The translations under genes were made by a program, and so were the position numbers. 64,000 nt of DNA from Cryptomeria japonica. Lineage: Eukaryota; Streptophyta; Pinopsida; Cupressales; Cupressaceae. A model generated the notes under the pieces. The model did not search any database and had not been told where the DNA came from. It saw only the letters and a program-made list of their open reading frames with translations. Positions 47,235-60,590 of the stretch are shown in pieces (positions within the stretch are counted from its first letter, which is position 1; each line of letters begins with the position of its first letter). The stretch spans positions 118,737,140-118,801,139 of the forward strand of contig NC_081410.1 of the NCBI RefSeq assembly GCF_030272615.1, given 5' to 3'.

Positions 47235-48470
47235 AGAGGGAGGGAAAGGTTTAGAGAGACATTTTCTCGTAGGTCAACTTAGGCATTGATGTGCATAGGA
47301 TCAAAGACAAGGCAACCTTAAATAATGATAAATATGAAACAAATTTAGTCTCATTAGTACATAAAATCTAAACGTTTCATTATTTAATACTTTTTACATA
47401 TTTCAATTCTTTTGGGAGCAAAAAATGAAAGAGAAATATATTGTATGCAAAAGTTGTGAGTATTTTAAATTTTTTAAAATGGACTAACTTTAAATGATTA
47501 TATTTTTTTTTTTGGTGTATAATATAATAAAACTACCTTATCCATCTTGTAGGTCTTTGAATCAACTTTCCAACACCTATAAAAAATCAAAATTTCGATA
47601 AGAAATGCAAAATTTATGCCCATTTTACTAAAGTATGCTTTTTGGGCTAAATAAAATGGATATCCATTTTTTAAAAATACGACATCCCAACAACGACATT
47701 AGGAAATAGATATCCATTAATAAAGATTATTGGTTAATAATAGATATCCATTTTGGTTTGGTATTTACAAACCAAATTCAAATTTTACCCAACCCATGAT
47801 AAAAAAAGTCAAAGCAAAATTTGTCGTGTTTGGCAAAGAAAAAACACATTTTTTTTTTCCTTGCCACTTTTTGGCTCTCCATGATCTTGAACTCACCCAC
47901 ATAATATTTCAAAGCTATACCTAGGTTTTTGATCCACTAATTAAGATCTATGAGTACTATCAATGTTGTTATGATGGTAGACTACCCTATAATAAACCCT
48001 TTATGTTATCACATTATCGCTATCTCCACACTTGAATCTTTGTGGATGCTCTCCTCTTGGTGTTTTGGTGGGTGGATGAATAAACTCAAGCTTAACCTTT
48101 TGTTTATCCATCCCCTCCTTTGTGACCTCCACTCTATCTTATGTGGTCCCCCTTAACCTTCTTTATGTAATTTCCCACCTCCATATTATTGGTACACCTT
48201 GTCTTTCCATGTCACGATACTACAGACCTCATTCCATATATATTGGTTCAAATCACAATATAATTAGGGAAGAATGGTGCTTCCCCAACTATGCACTTTT
48301 TAATGCACCTTCATTTATCAAATGTAGTGCACCAAACTATCATATCTAAAATTTCATATTTTAAATTATTATTACTAATATTTTATTCATCACCAGTGAT
48401 GTACACATGGATGGAAAATTATATTAATTAGCTTTTTATGGTCGTTTTGTATCGACACGATTAACTTCTT
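47235..48470. other. Spacer between simple repeats and the NPF gene
   Basis: AT-rich, with no gene or repeat element I can support. Small frames at 47730-48349 have no known domain. Confidence 0.4.
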
Positions 48471-48795
48471 TTAATACTGCCAACCATTAGAAAAAATGGA
48501 AAATGACAATTGCAAGATGATAGTGGAAAAAGGTTGAAAGAACAATGACAGGAGAAAAATGTTGAGAATAAGATGAATTTTGATGGATAACAATTATCTA
48601 AATTACAATTCAGTTCAATCGTTTAGAAAGCCTGAAAAATAAACGACTTTGGATCTATAAAGAGCAAGGTATAAAGACAAGTACCAATGTACAAAGAGTT
48701 TATCTTTGAAAGAATCAAATGCAGGCCTTGCAATGGTTATGTTTTCTTTCATGCCACTATATACAAAAATGGATTCTGCCTTGATAGCTGTTTAT

Positions 48796-48803
48796 TTATA
48801 TAC
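48796..48803 (+). promoter_or_regulatory. Possible TATA box of the NPF gene
   Basis: TTATATAC in GATAGCTGTTTATTTATAT, about 340 bp before the ATG. The same context (GATAGCTGTTTATTTATAT) is kept upstream of the duplicate at about 60442-60463, within a block of shared upstream sequence. Conservation supports, but does not prove, a promoter role. Confidence 0.3.
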
Positions 48804-49137
48804 AAATGTTTCTTGATACCTTGCCGCCGAGGCAATTATTTTGCATTTAGGGTGATGTTAAAAATAACTGGGAATAATCTGAGAATAATAATCACAGATG
48901 TTAATTTAGTTATGTTATTAACAAGTTCGATAAATTTTAAATTATGAATAATAATTTGGTCAATGTTGTTTTTGAATTAAATTGTATAACATATTTTTTT
49001 ATCAATATATTGGATCACACTCTGTGATCTATTACTAAGATAAATATTGCTCCTAATTTGCTCATGAATTGAAATCTAACCACAATCTCTAAGCACCCAA
49101 CAAGAGGATTTTCCCTGCTCAATTTGCAGGCGACCCA

Positions 49138-52100
49138 ATGGACTTATCAGTGCAGTTGTCCTCCCCATCAGTGCAGTTCTCCACCCCATTGAGAGTGCAG
49201 GAAGAATTACGTTCAAGAACTGAGGATGCTCCTGTGAAAAAGAGGAGGAATAATAAGGGTGGATGGAAAATTATGCCTTTTATTGTGGGTAGGAAACCAG
49301 ATCCTAAGTTTTCTTAATGGTTTGTTCTTTTGACTTTATTCAGACTGAAAAGATGTAAAATCAATTACAAGATCTATAAATTTTTCTCAAGATACAACCT
49401 ACTGAAGGGATGTTTATTATGGTGTTATAACTTGGCAGGAAATGAGAGTTGTGCAAATCTTGCAACGGCTAGCTTATCTGCTAACCTGGTGGTGTTCTTG
49501 ATCTTTCAATACAAGATGGATCAGATTCAAGCTGCAAAGATTTCAACCATCTGGGGAGGAATAAAAGATATATCACCCATTATTGGTGCTATTGTAGCAG
49601 ATTCTTATCTAGGAAGGTTTTGGACAATCCTCGTTGCCTCTTTCACATATATAATGGTATGCAAACTGCAACTTTCTCATCTAGTACATTTGTGAAATTC
49701 TATAATTTGAACCATTTGTAAAAATTGATATGGCTAAGAGTTTGGACCCTCTTCCGTTTTAATCAATCAGAATATTGATATGATTAATCTCTTTGGAATC
49801 TGTCATCTTTTTATCTGAAATGAATTGGTTGGTATCAGTTTTTAAGTAATTTTGCATTTGGGTTCCTAGCTTGTTTTAAACACAGCTTTTGGAAGAACAT
49901 ATTATTCATATTGAGGGGCTTATTTTTCAAAGACTTAAATTGCCTTTATAGTAATATTATCATATAACTTTCTGGGCTGTCAAAAAATACATTTCCCATG
50001 TCAAAAAAGAAAAACTAAGGAAAAAACTGAGACAAGTGTTCTGGGCTGTCATGGGATTATCGAAGACAGCCATCACTGAGAAGGATGGTGGTCAGGACTA
50101 GAATTTGATGGTTACGAATGAGTTTTCATGACAGTCAGATCCTGAAAAGTGCCATGCACTTTACATTTTAATTGAATAGAATGCATGAAATTCTTTTATG
50201 ATAAAATATTATATAAGAACAATTAGTGATCAAAGCTAGAAAGGAATAATAGGATCTTGAGGAAACATTCCCTAGTGTAGATGAGGTAATCAATAAGTTC
50301 AAGTTGAAGAAAATTATTGCTGAAGTGGTCATGTCTAATTCTAGAAATCAAGCCTCTTCAAGCCTCTTCAAACTGTATTTTTTCTTTTTTTATAGACTGT
50401 CTTTCATCATGGATTATAAAAGAATTTTTCTTTCTTTTTTTCTTTTTTCATAATACAGAAAATCTGTTTTTGGATTCATAAATAGCTTATAGTAAATTCT
50501 TAATCTGATTATTTTATATTTTTTAAGATTTCCTACTCCTAATTGAAACTCAATTTTTTGTAATTTCTGAGTCTGATTATTCTATATCTTTTGGATTTCT
50601 GCTCCTAATTGAAACTCCTTTTTTGTAATTTCTTAGTCTTTTATTATAAATAAAAGTACACATGAACTACCATCTGCATCTTTACAAATAATATTGATCA
50701 AAGATAAAATATTATACCATAAAAATCTTACTGGTTAATGAGCATTGGTTTGATGCAGGCAATGCTACTTGTGACACTCATATCTGTAGATATAGAACAA
50801 CTAAGGGGAACCCAATATGGCCTTGCACTGCTCTATATATTTCTGATACTAACGGTCGTGGGCACAAGTGGGGTGAAGTCATCTTCCATAGCCTTTGGTG
50901 CCGAGCAATTTGACAGCAATGATGAGGAGGGCAGGAAAAACCAGCAAAGCTTCTTCAATTGGTATTATTGTGCAGCTACTTTGTCTACCATGCTGGGCAT
51001 GACCATTGTTGTTTATATACAAAGTAATGTCAGCTGGAAATGGGGATTCGCTCTGGCTACTCTACTCATGATTATATCCACTGTCCTTTTCTCGCTTGGA
51101 ACCAAGTATTATGTCATGGTCAATCCACAAGGCAGTGCCTTCAGTGGGTATCTTCAAGTGATTGTCGCATCTATTAGAAAGAGAAACTTGGTCTTGCCTT
51201 CTGATCCAAGAGAATTGTACGATGTGCCTTTAAATAAAGAAACAGATGATGTGAAACTCTTTTCAACAGACTTCTTGAAGTATGTATTTTCTTTCTTTTC
51301 AATGATTTTTTCGGAACGGCTTAAATTTCATATATTAAACTTATATTTCTAGGTTTAAAAGTGTTAAACATTCAAAATTGACTAATATTTTCTAAGTTTA
51401 ATATGTTGCTTAATGTGTGTGGTTATATTAAGAATACACTTCTAATCTTAAAGTGCTTGATCATGGATGCCATCTTGAATGCTTGAAATCTGAATACCTG
51501 ACCTATCCTTCATTTAATGATGCATAATTACTTGCTCACTTAAATTGAATTAAAAATGTGTGGAAAAATGTTTCAAACTTAGAATTGACTAACATTTTCT
51601 AGACTTAATATATTACTAGTGTGTCGGGTTTAAGACTCACCGATTTTTTCTACATAATTTACTCCCTTTACTATTTCAAATCATTTTTTCTCATCTGCAG
51701 GTTTTTCAACAAGGCAGCCATAATCAGTAGAGAAGATAATAAGGAACATACCTCCACACCCAATCCTTGGAAGCTCTGCTCAGTTCAGAAAGTAGAAGAG
51801 CTCAAATCATTGATAAGAATATTACCCATCTGGAGCGCAGGAATACCAGTGTCCATCATCTTACTGGGCAGTGCTAGCACTTACATGATATACCAGGCAA
51901 GAATTATGCACAGAAAACTGAGTGTCCATTTTGAAATGCCCATAGCTTCCATGGCCGTCTTTGCTCTCTTAACCATATCCATTTGGCTGCCCATCTATGA
52001 CAAAGTCATAATCCCACTTTTCCGTCGCTTAACAAAGAGAAGTGAAGGCATTACCTTAATTGAAAGGACTGGAACAGGCCTTGTAATCTCAGTGATCACC

Positions 52101-52553
52101 ATGGTTGTAGCAGCACTGGTAGAAATTAAGCGTAGAAACAGCATGGAGCCCATCTCTGTGTTTTGGCTGGCGCCCCAATATACTCTGCTAGGCTTGGCTG
52201 AGGCCTTTTATGCCCTTGGTATGATTGAATTCTTTTATGTGCAGTTTCCTCCGAGCATGAGAAGTACTGCTGTGGCATTGTACTGGTGTGGCATGGGCAT
52301 AGGTTTGTTGTTCAGCAGTGTTATTATTACAGTGGTGCATAATGCCACTGGTGGGAACAGAATAAATGCTTGGCTGAATGAAAACCTGAATGAAGGGCGC
52401 CTTGAGTATTTTTATTGGTTTTATGCAGCCTTTGGTCTGCTCAATTGGTTTTATTTTCTTCTTTGTGCAAAGTTGGTGAGAGACCCCAGACAGTGCAACA
52501 ATGGTTCTGATCATCAACAGCAGGAAAACACACAAGTATCATCGTCTTTCTAA
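49138..52553 (+). CDS. NPF (NRT1/PTR) family transporter, four exons
   Basis: Proposed exons are 49138-49288, 49439-49656, 50759-51279 and 51701-52553. All introns are GT-AG and phases fit, giving a 580-residue protein, the usual NPF length. NPF proteins are 12-helix plasma- or vacuolar-membrane carriers of nitrate, peptides, hormones or glucosides. Landmarks are GGWKIMPFIV before helix 1, GAIVADSYLGRFWTI, TSGVKSSSIAFGAEQFD, SFFNWYYCAATLSTM, VVYIQSNVSWKWGF, FFNKAAIISRED, PWKLCSVQKVEELKSLIRIL, GLAEAFYALGMIEFFY and NEGRLEYFYWFYA. The basic segment PVKKRRNNKGG precedes helix 1. It resembles NPF1/NPF2-type members most, but subfamily and substrate cannot be fixed here. The helix-1 ExxE[K/R] motif is absent: the site reads GNESCANLA. 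No stop or frameshift is seen, so it is probably functional. Introns 1 (150 bp), 2 (1.1 kb) and 3 (421 bp) contain no elements. Confidence 0.93.
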
Positions 52554-52569
52554 AGTTAGATGTCATATA

Positions 52570-54230
52570 TTTGATCTAAGCATTTTTTCTTTCCTTAGGG
52601 ATAGCTTAAGCCAAGGCATTTGAAAACACTTTCTTGTAGGTTCAAGATTTTGATACCTAATATTTGCAGACATATACCATGCAGTTGGAAACTAATGCAT
52701 GGACATATCAATGGTCATGTAATATTTCATCATTCGAAAAAATGTTGTGAATAAGATTTTAGTTTTATGTGAGCTTTTATTTTTCTTATTTTATTGTGTT
52801 TTACGTATAAGTTTGTTTGGTACATATATAGGTTGGTTGGTAGATATTTCAGATATCATGTTATTTATAGACATTGAATTTAGGGTTCATCTTTTTTATT
52901 TATGTTTTACATCATTTGGTTTCTCATTCATGTGTGCATTTACTTTGATGACATAATGGTTTCATGCAAATATTTTACATTAATCAAGATCAATAGTTCT
53001 ATGCATACATATATATATATACGAAAAATGTTGATTGGTTAGATTAATGATGCATTGGAAGTTGAAGTTGTTGTAGAGGAAGATGAATTGCCTTGGGCAT
53101 AATAATAAGTTTCATCTTCAAAACTATATTGGGTGATGAGATCATTTTTTCTAGGGTCTAAATATATGCATCATATAAAAGAGATATAAGATTTGACACT
53201 AGATATTAGAAATTGTTAATATTGGAGTTTGGAAAACTAATACATATAAGGATATACAAATTAAAATATGAAACAATCGGTAAAAAGATATCCAAGTGGG
53301 AAACAAAGGAAAAGATTAGTAAAATATATGCATAAGAAAACCCTAAATAAAAAAACAAGAACTTAGAGTTGATAAAAGCATGAAAAAAGAAAAAAAAAAT
53401 GTGACAAGAAATAAGAGGTGTAAGAAAGAATGTGAAAGTGGATAAGTTGGATTTAATATAGGTTGCATGTTTAAAGGTTTGGGTAATCCCTCTGAATAAA
53501 TTTGATACCCAAATTTGTATTATGGGCATCAATCTCTCAACCTGAAATCGGATAGCAAGTATTAGTATATCGATACTTTAATTTCTGTTAAACTTTGCAT
53601 CTATTGTAATGTTTTTATTTCTATCAGTAAACTTCAAATGTTTATTGATAAGCAATGATCATATTTGGGATGAGTCATCATATGGAATAGTAAAATTCGA
53701 TTTAAAATAAAAAAGAACAGGATGTATCAAGACAATTACTCTATAATAATTGATAGCATGTGTGATCTAGTTTATGATGGATAGTTCTCTAGAAACTACA
53801 CTGGGACGCTCTTAATGTTGTGATGTAATATAAAATATGATTGGAATACATTTTAGGGATAGTGTGTGCATCAGAATGACAAATTAATGCTAGGACCATG
53901 CAATTGTGACAACCATACATTATTATAAATAATTAGATTGTGGGTTCTACATGGTTAAGCTTGAAATGTAATATTACAATTTGAATATTAAAAGGGACTC
54001 TTTTAATTTTTATTACAAAATATTTCAATTCCCTCTTATCCTTTTGCAACATGCATCCCTTTTCACATATTCTCATTTTCAATGCTATGAAAATTAATAC
54101 AATTGTATGTCAAAATTTTTTTCCTTATAATTGAGTTTTTTCACTTGTGCTAAGGGTTTTTTTATTACTTCTTCTATTGACTGTGATTTGGTGTTGAGAA
54201 ATTTGTAGGCTTGGGCTATTCAATCACTCT
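52570..54230. other. Spacer downstream of the NPF gene
   Basis: AT-rich. AATAAG signals near 52750 could serve 3' end formation. Other small frames have no recognisable domain. Confidence 0.4.
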
Positions 54231-54275
54231 TGGTCAAACCCTCTAGACAACTTCCTTTAACCCTTTTACTAAACC

Positions 54276-55052
54276 ACACAATGTGCGACTGGTTTGGGTT
54301 TGTCTTCCTAATCTTCCCCTTCATTTTTGGGATAATTCCTATTTTAAGTCCATTGGCAACTCTATCGACCACTTCTTGAACGTTGATGATACCACTTCCT
54401 TCACGAGTCTTTCTACATTCGCATGCATTTTGATCAATATTTACAAAGTTCCATACCTCCTCTTGGGGATGTGGTACTCACGGTTGGGGATAGGCCATGG
54501 ACTCAATCATTGGATTATGAGGGCTTCCCCTTTTCATGTTGTTGTTACTTCTCTACTGGTCACTTGGCCACAAATTATTCTCTCGTGTCATAAAGGCACT
54601 GCCACTTGGGGAAAGGATGCTAATGGTGATCACCTAACTATCCTAGCTTTCGATTCTTCATTTGACGACTCTTCATAGGTTGACGATGACTCATCCCAGG
54701 ATGATGTTATGTCTCTTGATATTGGTGTGGCCTCCTTAGGGCCCATGGATCCTACTTTGCCTCTTGTTGTTGGTGTGTCCCCTTTGGCTCTATGGACCCT
54801 ACTTTGCATCTCACTCTTTTTTGTTCCAGCCTTTGGTGGATGACGTGTTGCCTGGTCACCATTCTACTCCTTGCATTGATAGTTTCACTAAGGAGATTTA
54901 TCCTCTTCCTCTCCTTGGGATATTGTTCCAAATGACTGTATTTCCTAGACTATTGTTTGTCGATGGAGGAGAGATCGTTCTTCCTCCTCTTCCCAAACTC
55001 TTCCCTAAGTTTTTGGTGAAATTTCTTCCCACTCTTGATGTGGGTTACTAAT
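54276..55052 (+). pseudogene. LINE ORF1 relic with DUF4283 domain
   Basis: The frame 54283-54678 has VRLVWVCLPNLPLHFWDNSY and FKSIGNSIDHFLNVDD, matching the DUF4283 block also seen at 44826-45535. After it, CHKGTATWGKDANGDHLT resembles the C-terminal part of such ORF1 proteins. A second, shifted frame runs to about 55050. The relic is cut at 55052 by an LTR start. Confidence 0.65.
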
Positions 55053-56000
55053 TGTAGCATCCTAAATTATTCTCCATTACAATTTTGTCCTCATTTGGGT
55101 CCTCACCTTGGCGTTCGTCTCCCGTGGTTTGATTGAAGCCCTGATTTTGCTCACTCCATGCAATAAACTCATTTTTTCAACACTCATGCTTTCTCCCCCT
55201 ATTTTTCATGTCCCTGATTGCTCAAGACCAGAGCGCCCAATGCCTTAGTCCTCCCAATCAAGGCCCATTTTGGGGCCTCTTAACAATCATTTGAAATGGG
55301 TGGGAATCCTGATCCCGTGTCGGCTCATGTCAGAAAATTAAGTTGTTTTTCGACTGGAAAGTCTACCCTTCTCATTTTGATATATCCAAAAAAAGCAATC
55401 ACATATCAATCAAGCAATCAAGCATTCAAATTCAAGTGAACAAGCAATTCATTTTCTTTCAAGTATTGGAGCAGAAGTGAAGTCAAGATTCAAGCATTAG
55501 AGATGACATTCATGTTCTATGTTTTATGAAGACTACAAGAAACCCTAATTTCTCGGGAAGACAAATAAAACTTCATAAAAAGGTATATCATTAGTATTTC
55601 AGATATTTTTAGCATTTCTCTCAAAAGGAAATCATTTCCATTACATCAATTCATTTACATTTCATTTCTATTTCATGGTTAATTCCAAAACCGGGGTTTG
55701 ACCTAAGGCAAACCCCTATTCCCAACTATTTTCCCTTCTCTACTGTGTGCAAGAACATGTACAAAGTTGTAACTTTCAAGATCAACATTATTTGCAAAGA
55801 CGAATAGGTTTCTCCTTTGGACGATGAAAAATGGAGAGGACCAGAACGATGGGCATTTTGATCTTGATAATTTTTAGGATGTGACCTTTTGGGAACAGAT
55901 CCAAACACTCACATATTGCTCAAATCTAGGGTTGTGTCTTTGTTTGACGACTGTAGCTCACTATTTATGTATACTTACTTCAAATTCAGTACATTTACCG
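55053..56000 (+). mobile_element. Tat-related LTR fragment or solo LTR
   Basis: Starts TGTAGCATCC directly after LINE sequence. It contains CAATCAAGCATTCAAATTCA (about 55415) and a GGGGTTTGACC...GGCAAACCCC block (55695-55720). Both have counterparts in the LTR relic at 13600-14430, and the second has one in the Tat LTR. The right end could not be determined and may lie up to about 56100. Confidence 0.55.
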
Positions 56001-56119
56001 TAATTTCAACATTTTCACAATTCAACTTAAAAAGAGGGAATCAATTCCAAATCCATTGAATCCAATAAGAATTCTTAGCCCTATCCTTGTTGATTTGAGG
56101 CTAGATCTATTAAGTTCAC

Positions 56120-57034
56120 CCCTCTTTTAAAGTAATTTGTACCTAAGCAATATATTATCAATTTCATTACCTTAATTAGGTTAAATCCTATTTTTTCACC
56201 ATATTACACTAACTGTTCTACGACTGTACTATAAGTGGTATGTTATGGCCTTTTTTTCAATAGTTTGTTCTTGACCAGTTGTATGTGACTTACTTGGCTC
56301 ATCTCTATGTAGAATTAGCACCCTTGTTTTTCTACTATTATAACTAAAAAGATTTTCCTTATAAAAATAGTTTTTTATAGCATTATATTAATTAAACTCA
56401 TTTTATATAATGGTTCTACCCTATTAAAAAGTGGATGAATAATCCTATCCATTCTCCATGTGTATGAAATGGTTTGACTCTATAGGATCATTAGTTTATT
56501 GACATATATGAGAAAATTTTCAAAAGTTTTTTTCCCACATCACTATATAAATAAATATCATATTGTCTTACCAAACACAATATTAACTTAGATCATGTAA
56601 ATACATACAAACCATAATTAAAATAATTATCAATCCTATCAATAGGATCCTTATCATGACACTATTTTTCTAAAATGTAATTAATGAATTTATTCACTTG
56701 ATTCAATTCCTCAATGAATTTTTTGATTAGATGAGAAGTGATATCTTCATTGTCACTCATTCCATATGTAATGTTACTTGATCTTTTAAACATATTTGTT
56801 TTAACATCCTTATTACTAGCATACACATATTATAAAACAAAATATAAATCTATGAGGTTAAAACATGTAAAGTTCCAAATATTTTCATTATAGATTAACT
56901 TATGTACATACATTTTTTTCAACCATGTCTTGCATATGTGCCAAATACATAAAAGTACCTAAAAATCAAAGGACAATATATAAGTTACATTTATTTTTTT
57001 GATAAGTAACATTCTAAAACAATATAATGCTAAA
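56120..57034. other. Spacer with no recognisable gene
   Basis: AT-rich sequence with no supported feature, ending at the 18-bp target duplication of the retroposon at 57053. Confidence 0.45.
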
Positions 57035-57052
57035 GTGAAACCATTATATGTT

Positions 57053-58940
57053 TTTTGATTAAAGTAAGTGGGGAACGACCCCAACCCATTATGGATAATA
57101 AATTCATCTCAACAACATGCTATTACAAAATAGACCAATAGGGTTATCCAAAAAGTGACCTGAAAGCTCAACACAATAATACCGACATGTTGGCAATTTG
57201 GAGGAATTGATTATGTGTTGCATTGATGTTTGTCATTGATGTCAACACGAGTTGCTTTGCTGTCTACCGGGTTTCAATAGAGTGGTTGGATTATCATGTT
57301 GACCTGGAGATCTTCTCTAGTATGTTCTAGCTGTTGGAATTGGTTTGGATTGGTTATTCATGTGTTCCTAATGCATATCACATTTAGTTGGTTCAGGATT
57401 TGATGATTCAGAAGCTATCATTTGTTCTAGTAAGCCTTTTTGTTACCGGTAAGGGTTTTACCGACATAGCTTTGTTGAAGATCTTTTGATGAATCCAATA
57501 AGTGGTGTTGGTGTGGCTTCTAGAAGGTTATCAGATGCTGATGGTTATCTTGTTCATGTTCTAGTTGATCGGTTGTATTTCATTTGGCTTATGGTGACCT
57601 ATTATAGGTTTGGTCTCATTCTACTCTGTTAGGTTATGGACCAGTTTATGTAACATATTGATTGATGCTCCCGATGCATTACCGGTTGGATTTATTGATT
57701 GGTTTATGTTGTTTCGTTCTTAGGCCGACTTAGTTTATCATTGGTTTGTGGGATTATGTAATGGATTTAGTGTATTATCTTTTAGGTGGCCGACCTAATT
57801 GTTTAGGTCCCGGGTTGGTATAAATATGATGTAAGATCTCTTTGTAGATCATGGTATGTGGGTTATGGGATTATCTGTGTGAGAATAAGGTTGTAATCAT
57901 ATGCAGAGGTTTTGATCAATCATAGGTGATCGAATTGGGTTTGTGTAATAGGTTTAAGACCTTTGATATTGAGCTTAACTGGAACTATACTTAGGCACAA
58001 GAGATGCTATACTTGCAGTTCAATCTTCTTTCTAGATCGTAGTATGAATTTCTTCTGTAGTCAGTGAGGCTCCTTTTGTGATGAGCAGTGTGCTCTAGGC
58101 TGTTGGCCTTCTTGCATGTCCAAGCCCCTTATTATAATATTTATTCATCTAATTAGTTGATAGATATTGTGGGTCTCCAATCCCACCGCGGTTTTTCCTC
58201 ATTGTGGTTTTCCACGTATAAATCTGTGGTGTTATGGTGTTTATCTTTGTGGTTGCATTGTTGCTTATTGTTATATGCTTTTATGTTTATTGGTTGCTGA
58301 GTTGTTGTGTTAATAAGGTTAAATTTCTCCATTCTGGTAGAACACTGATTCACCCCCCCCCTCCTCTCAGTGTTCTTGGATCCCAACACGACATAGTTTC
58401 AAATAGACCATAAAGCAAGACAAGAACCAAACTATTGAAGATTAGAGTTAGGACCCAAAAGTGGGGCCAACGGGATGATTTGAGTTTTTGTGCAAAGAGA
58501 GAATGGCTTTTATTCTTGCAACATACATTAGTTTAAGAAGCAACTTCTTTTTTTGGAGAAGCTAAAGGAGTAGTGTTGTTTAGTTACCATTAGAAGAGAC
58601 AAATGAGTTAGACAAGCATGTCGCCAAACCTAAAAGGGGACTTGATAGTTTGGGGAGAAAGAGTATGGAACCATGGAGAGAATGAAGCTAGATTTTGACG
58701 GGCCACTGAATGGAGCCATAGGAGGTGGCACAACCACTAAAAACTATTGATATAGCTGTCAGTGGAGTAGGAACAACATCACTTGCTGCAACAGGGGCCA
58801 CCTGAGCAGGGGCACGAGTGGCCAAAACAAAAAGGTCATAGCCGGAGAAGGAGGCGTAGAGTCCATAAGAGACTTGAAACTAGAATTTGAATTAGTAGAA
58901 AAAGCCATAAGATGACACTATTTGGCATCTTTCCACCAAG
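57053..58940 (-). mobile_element. Short LINE-like retroposon split by a solo LTR
   Basis: A perfect 18-bp direct repeat, GTGAAACCATTATATGTT, lies at 57035-57052 and 58941-58958. Between them, apart from the solo LTR at 57188-58388 and its extra target copy, is about 680 bp of minus-strand sequence. It ends in an A tail (T's at 57053-57056). It begins near an ATG at about 58914, reading MAFSTNSNSSFKSLMDSTPP and then shifting frame. It looks like the 5' start of a LINE ORF1 joined to a LINE 3' end. No reverse transcriptase is present. Confidence 0.65.
57188..58388 (+). repeat. Solo copia-type LTR
   Basis: 1,201 bp with ends TGTTGGC...CCCAACA (inverted TGTTGG/CCAACA). A perfect duplication, CGACA, lies at 57183-57187 and 58389-58393. 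The right part has ACTGATTCACCCCCCCC then CTCTCAGT, like the LTRs of the nested copia element, giving + orientation. No internal region or second LTR is present. Confidence 0.92.
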
Positions 58941-58959
58941 GTGAAACCATTATATGTTG

Positions 58960-60205
58960 TATATTATGAAAGATATATTTTTATAATAAATTGACTTAAG
59001 TTTAAATAAACAACTATGACTAGCAAAAAATAAATAGCTTCAATTTTGGACCTAGAATCATCTATCATGAATAGATTGGCATGCAAATCTTCTTTGCACT
59101 ACTTTTCTTATGTATGAAATTTTGTGAGCCATTCATTTATATCTTGAACTTTATTTCTTGAGGATACATGCCATGAAATGGGTACATTACCCTTTTGCTC
59201 ATAAATTACAAATAAGGCATACGATTGGTACTAAACATGAATAAATCATTAATAAATTAATGTTTTAAGATAAATAAATGAATGACTAAATTAATAACCA
59301 TAAATATAATTAACATTATTTTACTTACACTATATTTATTTTTCAGGAATTTAAAATTTATTGTAATAATTGAGTTCTATAATTACTTCACTGTCATTTC
59401 TCACATCCACGATATTTGGATGCCTGTAATAAATGAAACATTATCCATGGTGTTAGGTCTTTCGTATCAAAAGAAGCTATTTATTTTCAACATGGCACGA
59501 GTTAAATTTTTGAATCATCTTCATTTTTTAGGGTCAAATGAGGTATACTACTTTCTATACATAAAATAGATTTTCTTAAACATGCATACATCCATCTTTT
59601 AATCAATTCATTGAACCAAGATATAAGAAATAATTTTCACATATTGTGTCAATCCCCACACTAATTAACAATAAGAAATCAATCTATGAAAACCCAAATA
59701 CTTTATTAATAAACTATAACTTTTTACATTTTCGATTACTAATTTATAATAGAAATAAATAATTAATAAAAAACTACTTATTTTCCTTGTAATTGTTCAA
59801 CATAATTGTTATGCAAATGGTGCAACGGCTAATCAGAGTGCATCTTAATCTATGCAAAATCCTTGTGGCACAGCTTAGCACTCGTTTACATAGTCTTGTA
59901 CGAAATGTAGAGAGGAAAATAGAGGCATTTTTTGAGATATTTACATTTGTCTTTGAAGATGTTTTATTCTCATTGGGCAATTTAACAAAGAGTGATATGT
60001 TGAGAATGTCTTGTTTTAATCAAAGTTTTAGTTTTATATAGAAGTAATCAGATACTTTGGACATGCCCTTATGACGTAGGCTATTTAGTCCTTTGTTGTT
60101 TTTCCTTGATATACATTGTCTTTTCTAAATTCACATAAGATGCGTTTGTCTTTGCAGTTTAGCAAATGCACTGTCTCCTTATCTATCTATATGTCATGGT
60201 CATAT
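58960..60205. other. Spacer between retroposon and NPF duplicate
   Basis: AT-rich. Small frames at 59282-59569 and 59793-60041 have no known domain. Similarity to the upstream region of the intact NPF gene begins by about 60250. Confidence 0.4.
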
Positions 60206-60210
60206 GATTC

Positions 60211-60340
60211 CCATATGACCATGGGAATGTGAATGTGAATGTGCTTTTAGTTATAAAGAGAGCAGGTATAAAGACAAGCACCCATATGACCATGGGAATG
60301 TGCTTTTAGTTATAAAGAGAGCAGGTATAAAGACAAGCAC
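60211..60340. repeat. 59-bp tandem duplication upstream of the NPF relic
   Basis: The unit beginning CCATATGACCATGGGAATGT and ending AAGACAAGCAC occurs at 60211-60281 and again at 60282-60340. The first copy has an added 12 bp (two extra GAATGT). The intact gene has one related copy near 48658-48690. Confidence 0.9.
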
Positions 60341-60590
60341 CAACATACAAAGGATTTATTCTTTAAAGAATCAAATGCAGGCCTTGCAATGGCTACGTTT
60401 CTTTCATGCCACTATACACAGGAATGGATTTTGACAATATGATAGCTGTTTATTTATATAAATAAGTTTCTTGTCACCCTGCTGACGAGACAATTGTTTT
60501 CATGAATAGAGTTTGATGTTGAAAATAACTAGCAATAATTTGAGAAAACTAATCACAGAAGCCTATTTAGATATGCCATTAATGACATTC

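Noticed and set aside
52188-52535. 115-aa minus-strand frame
   Set aside because: Lies over NPF exon 4 and is its shadow.
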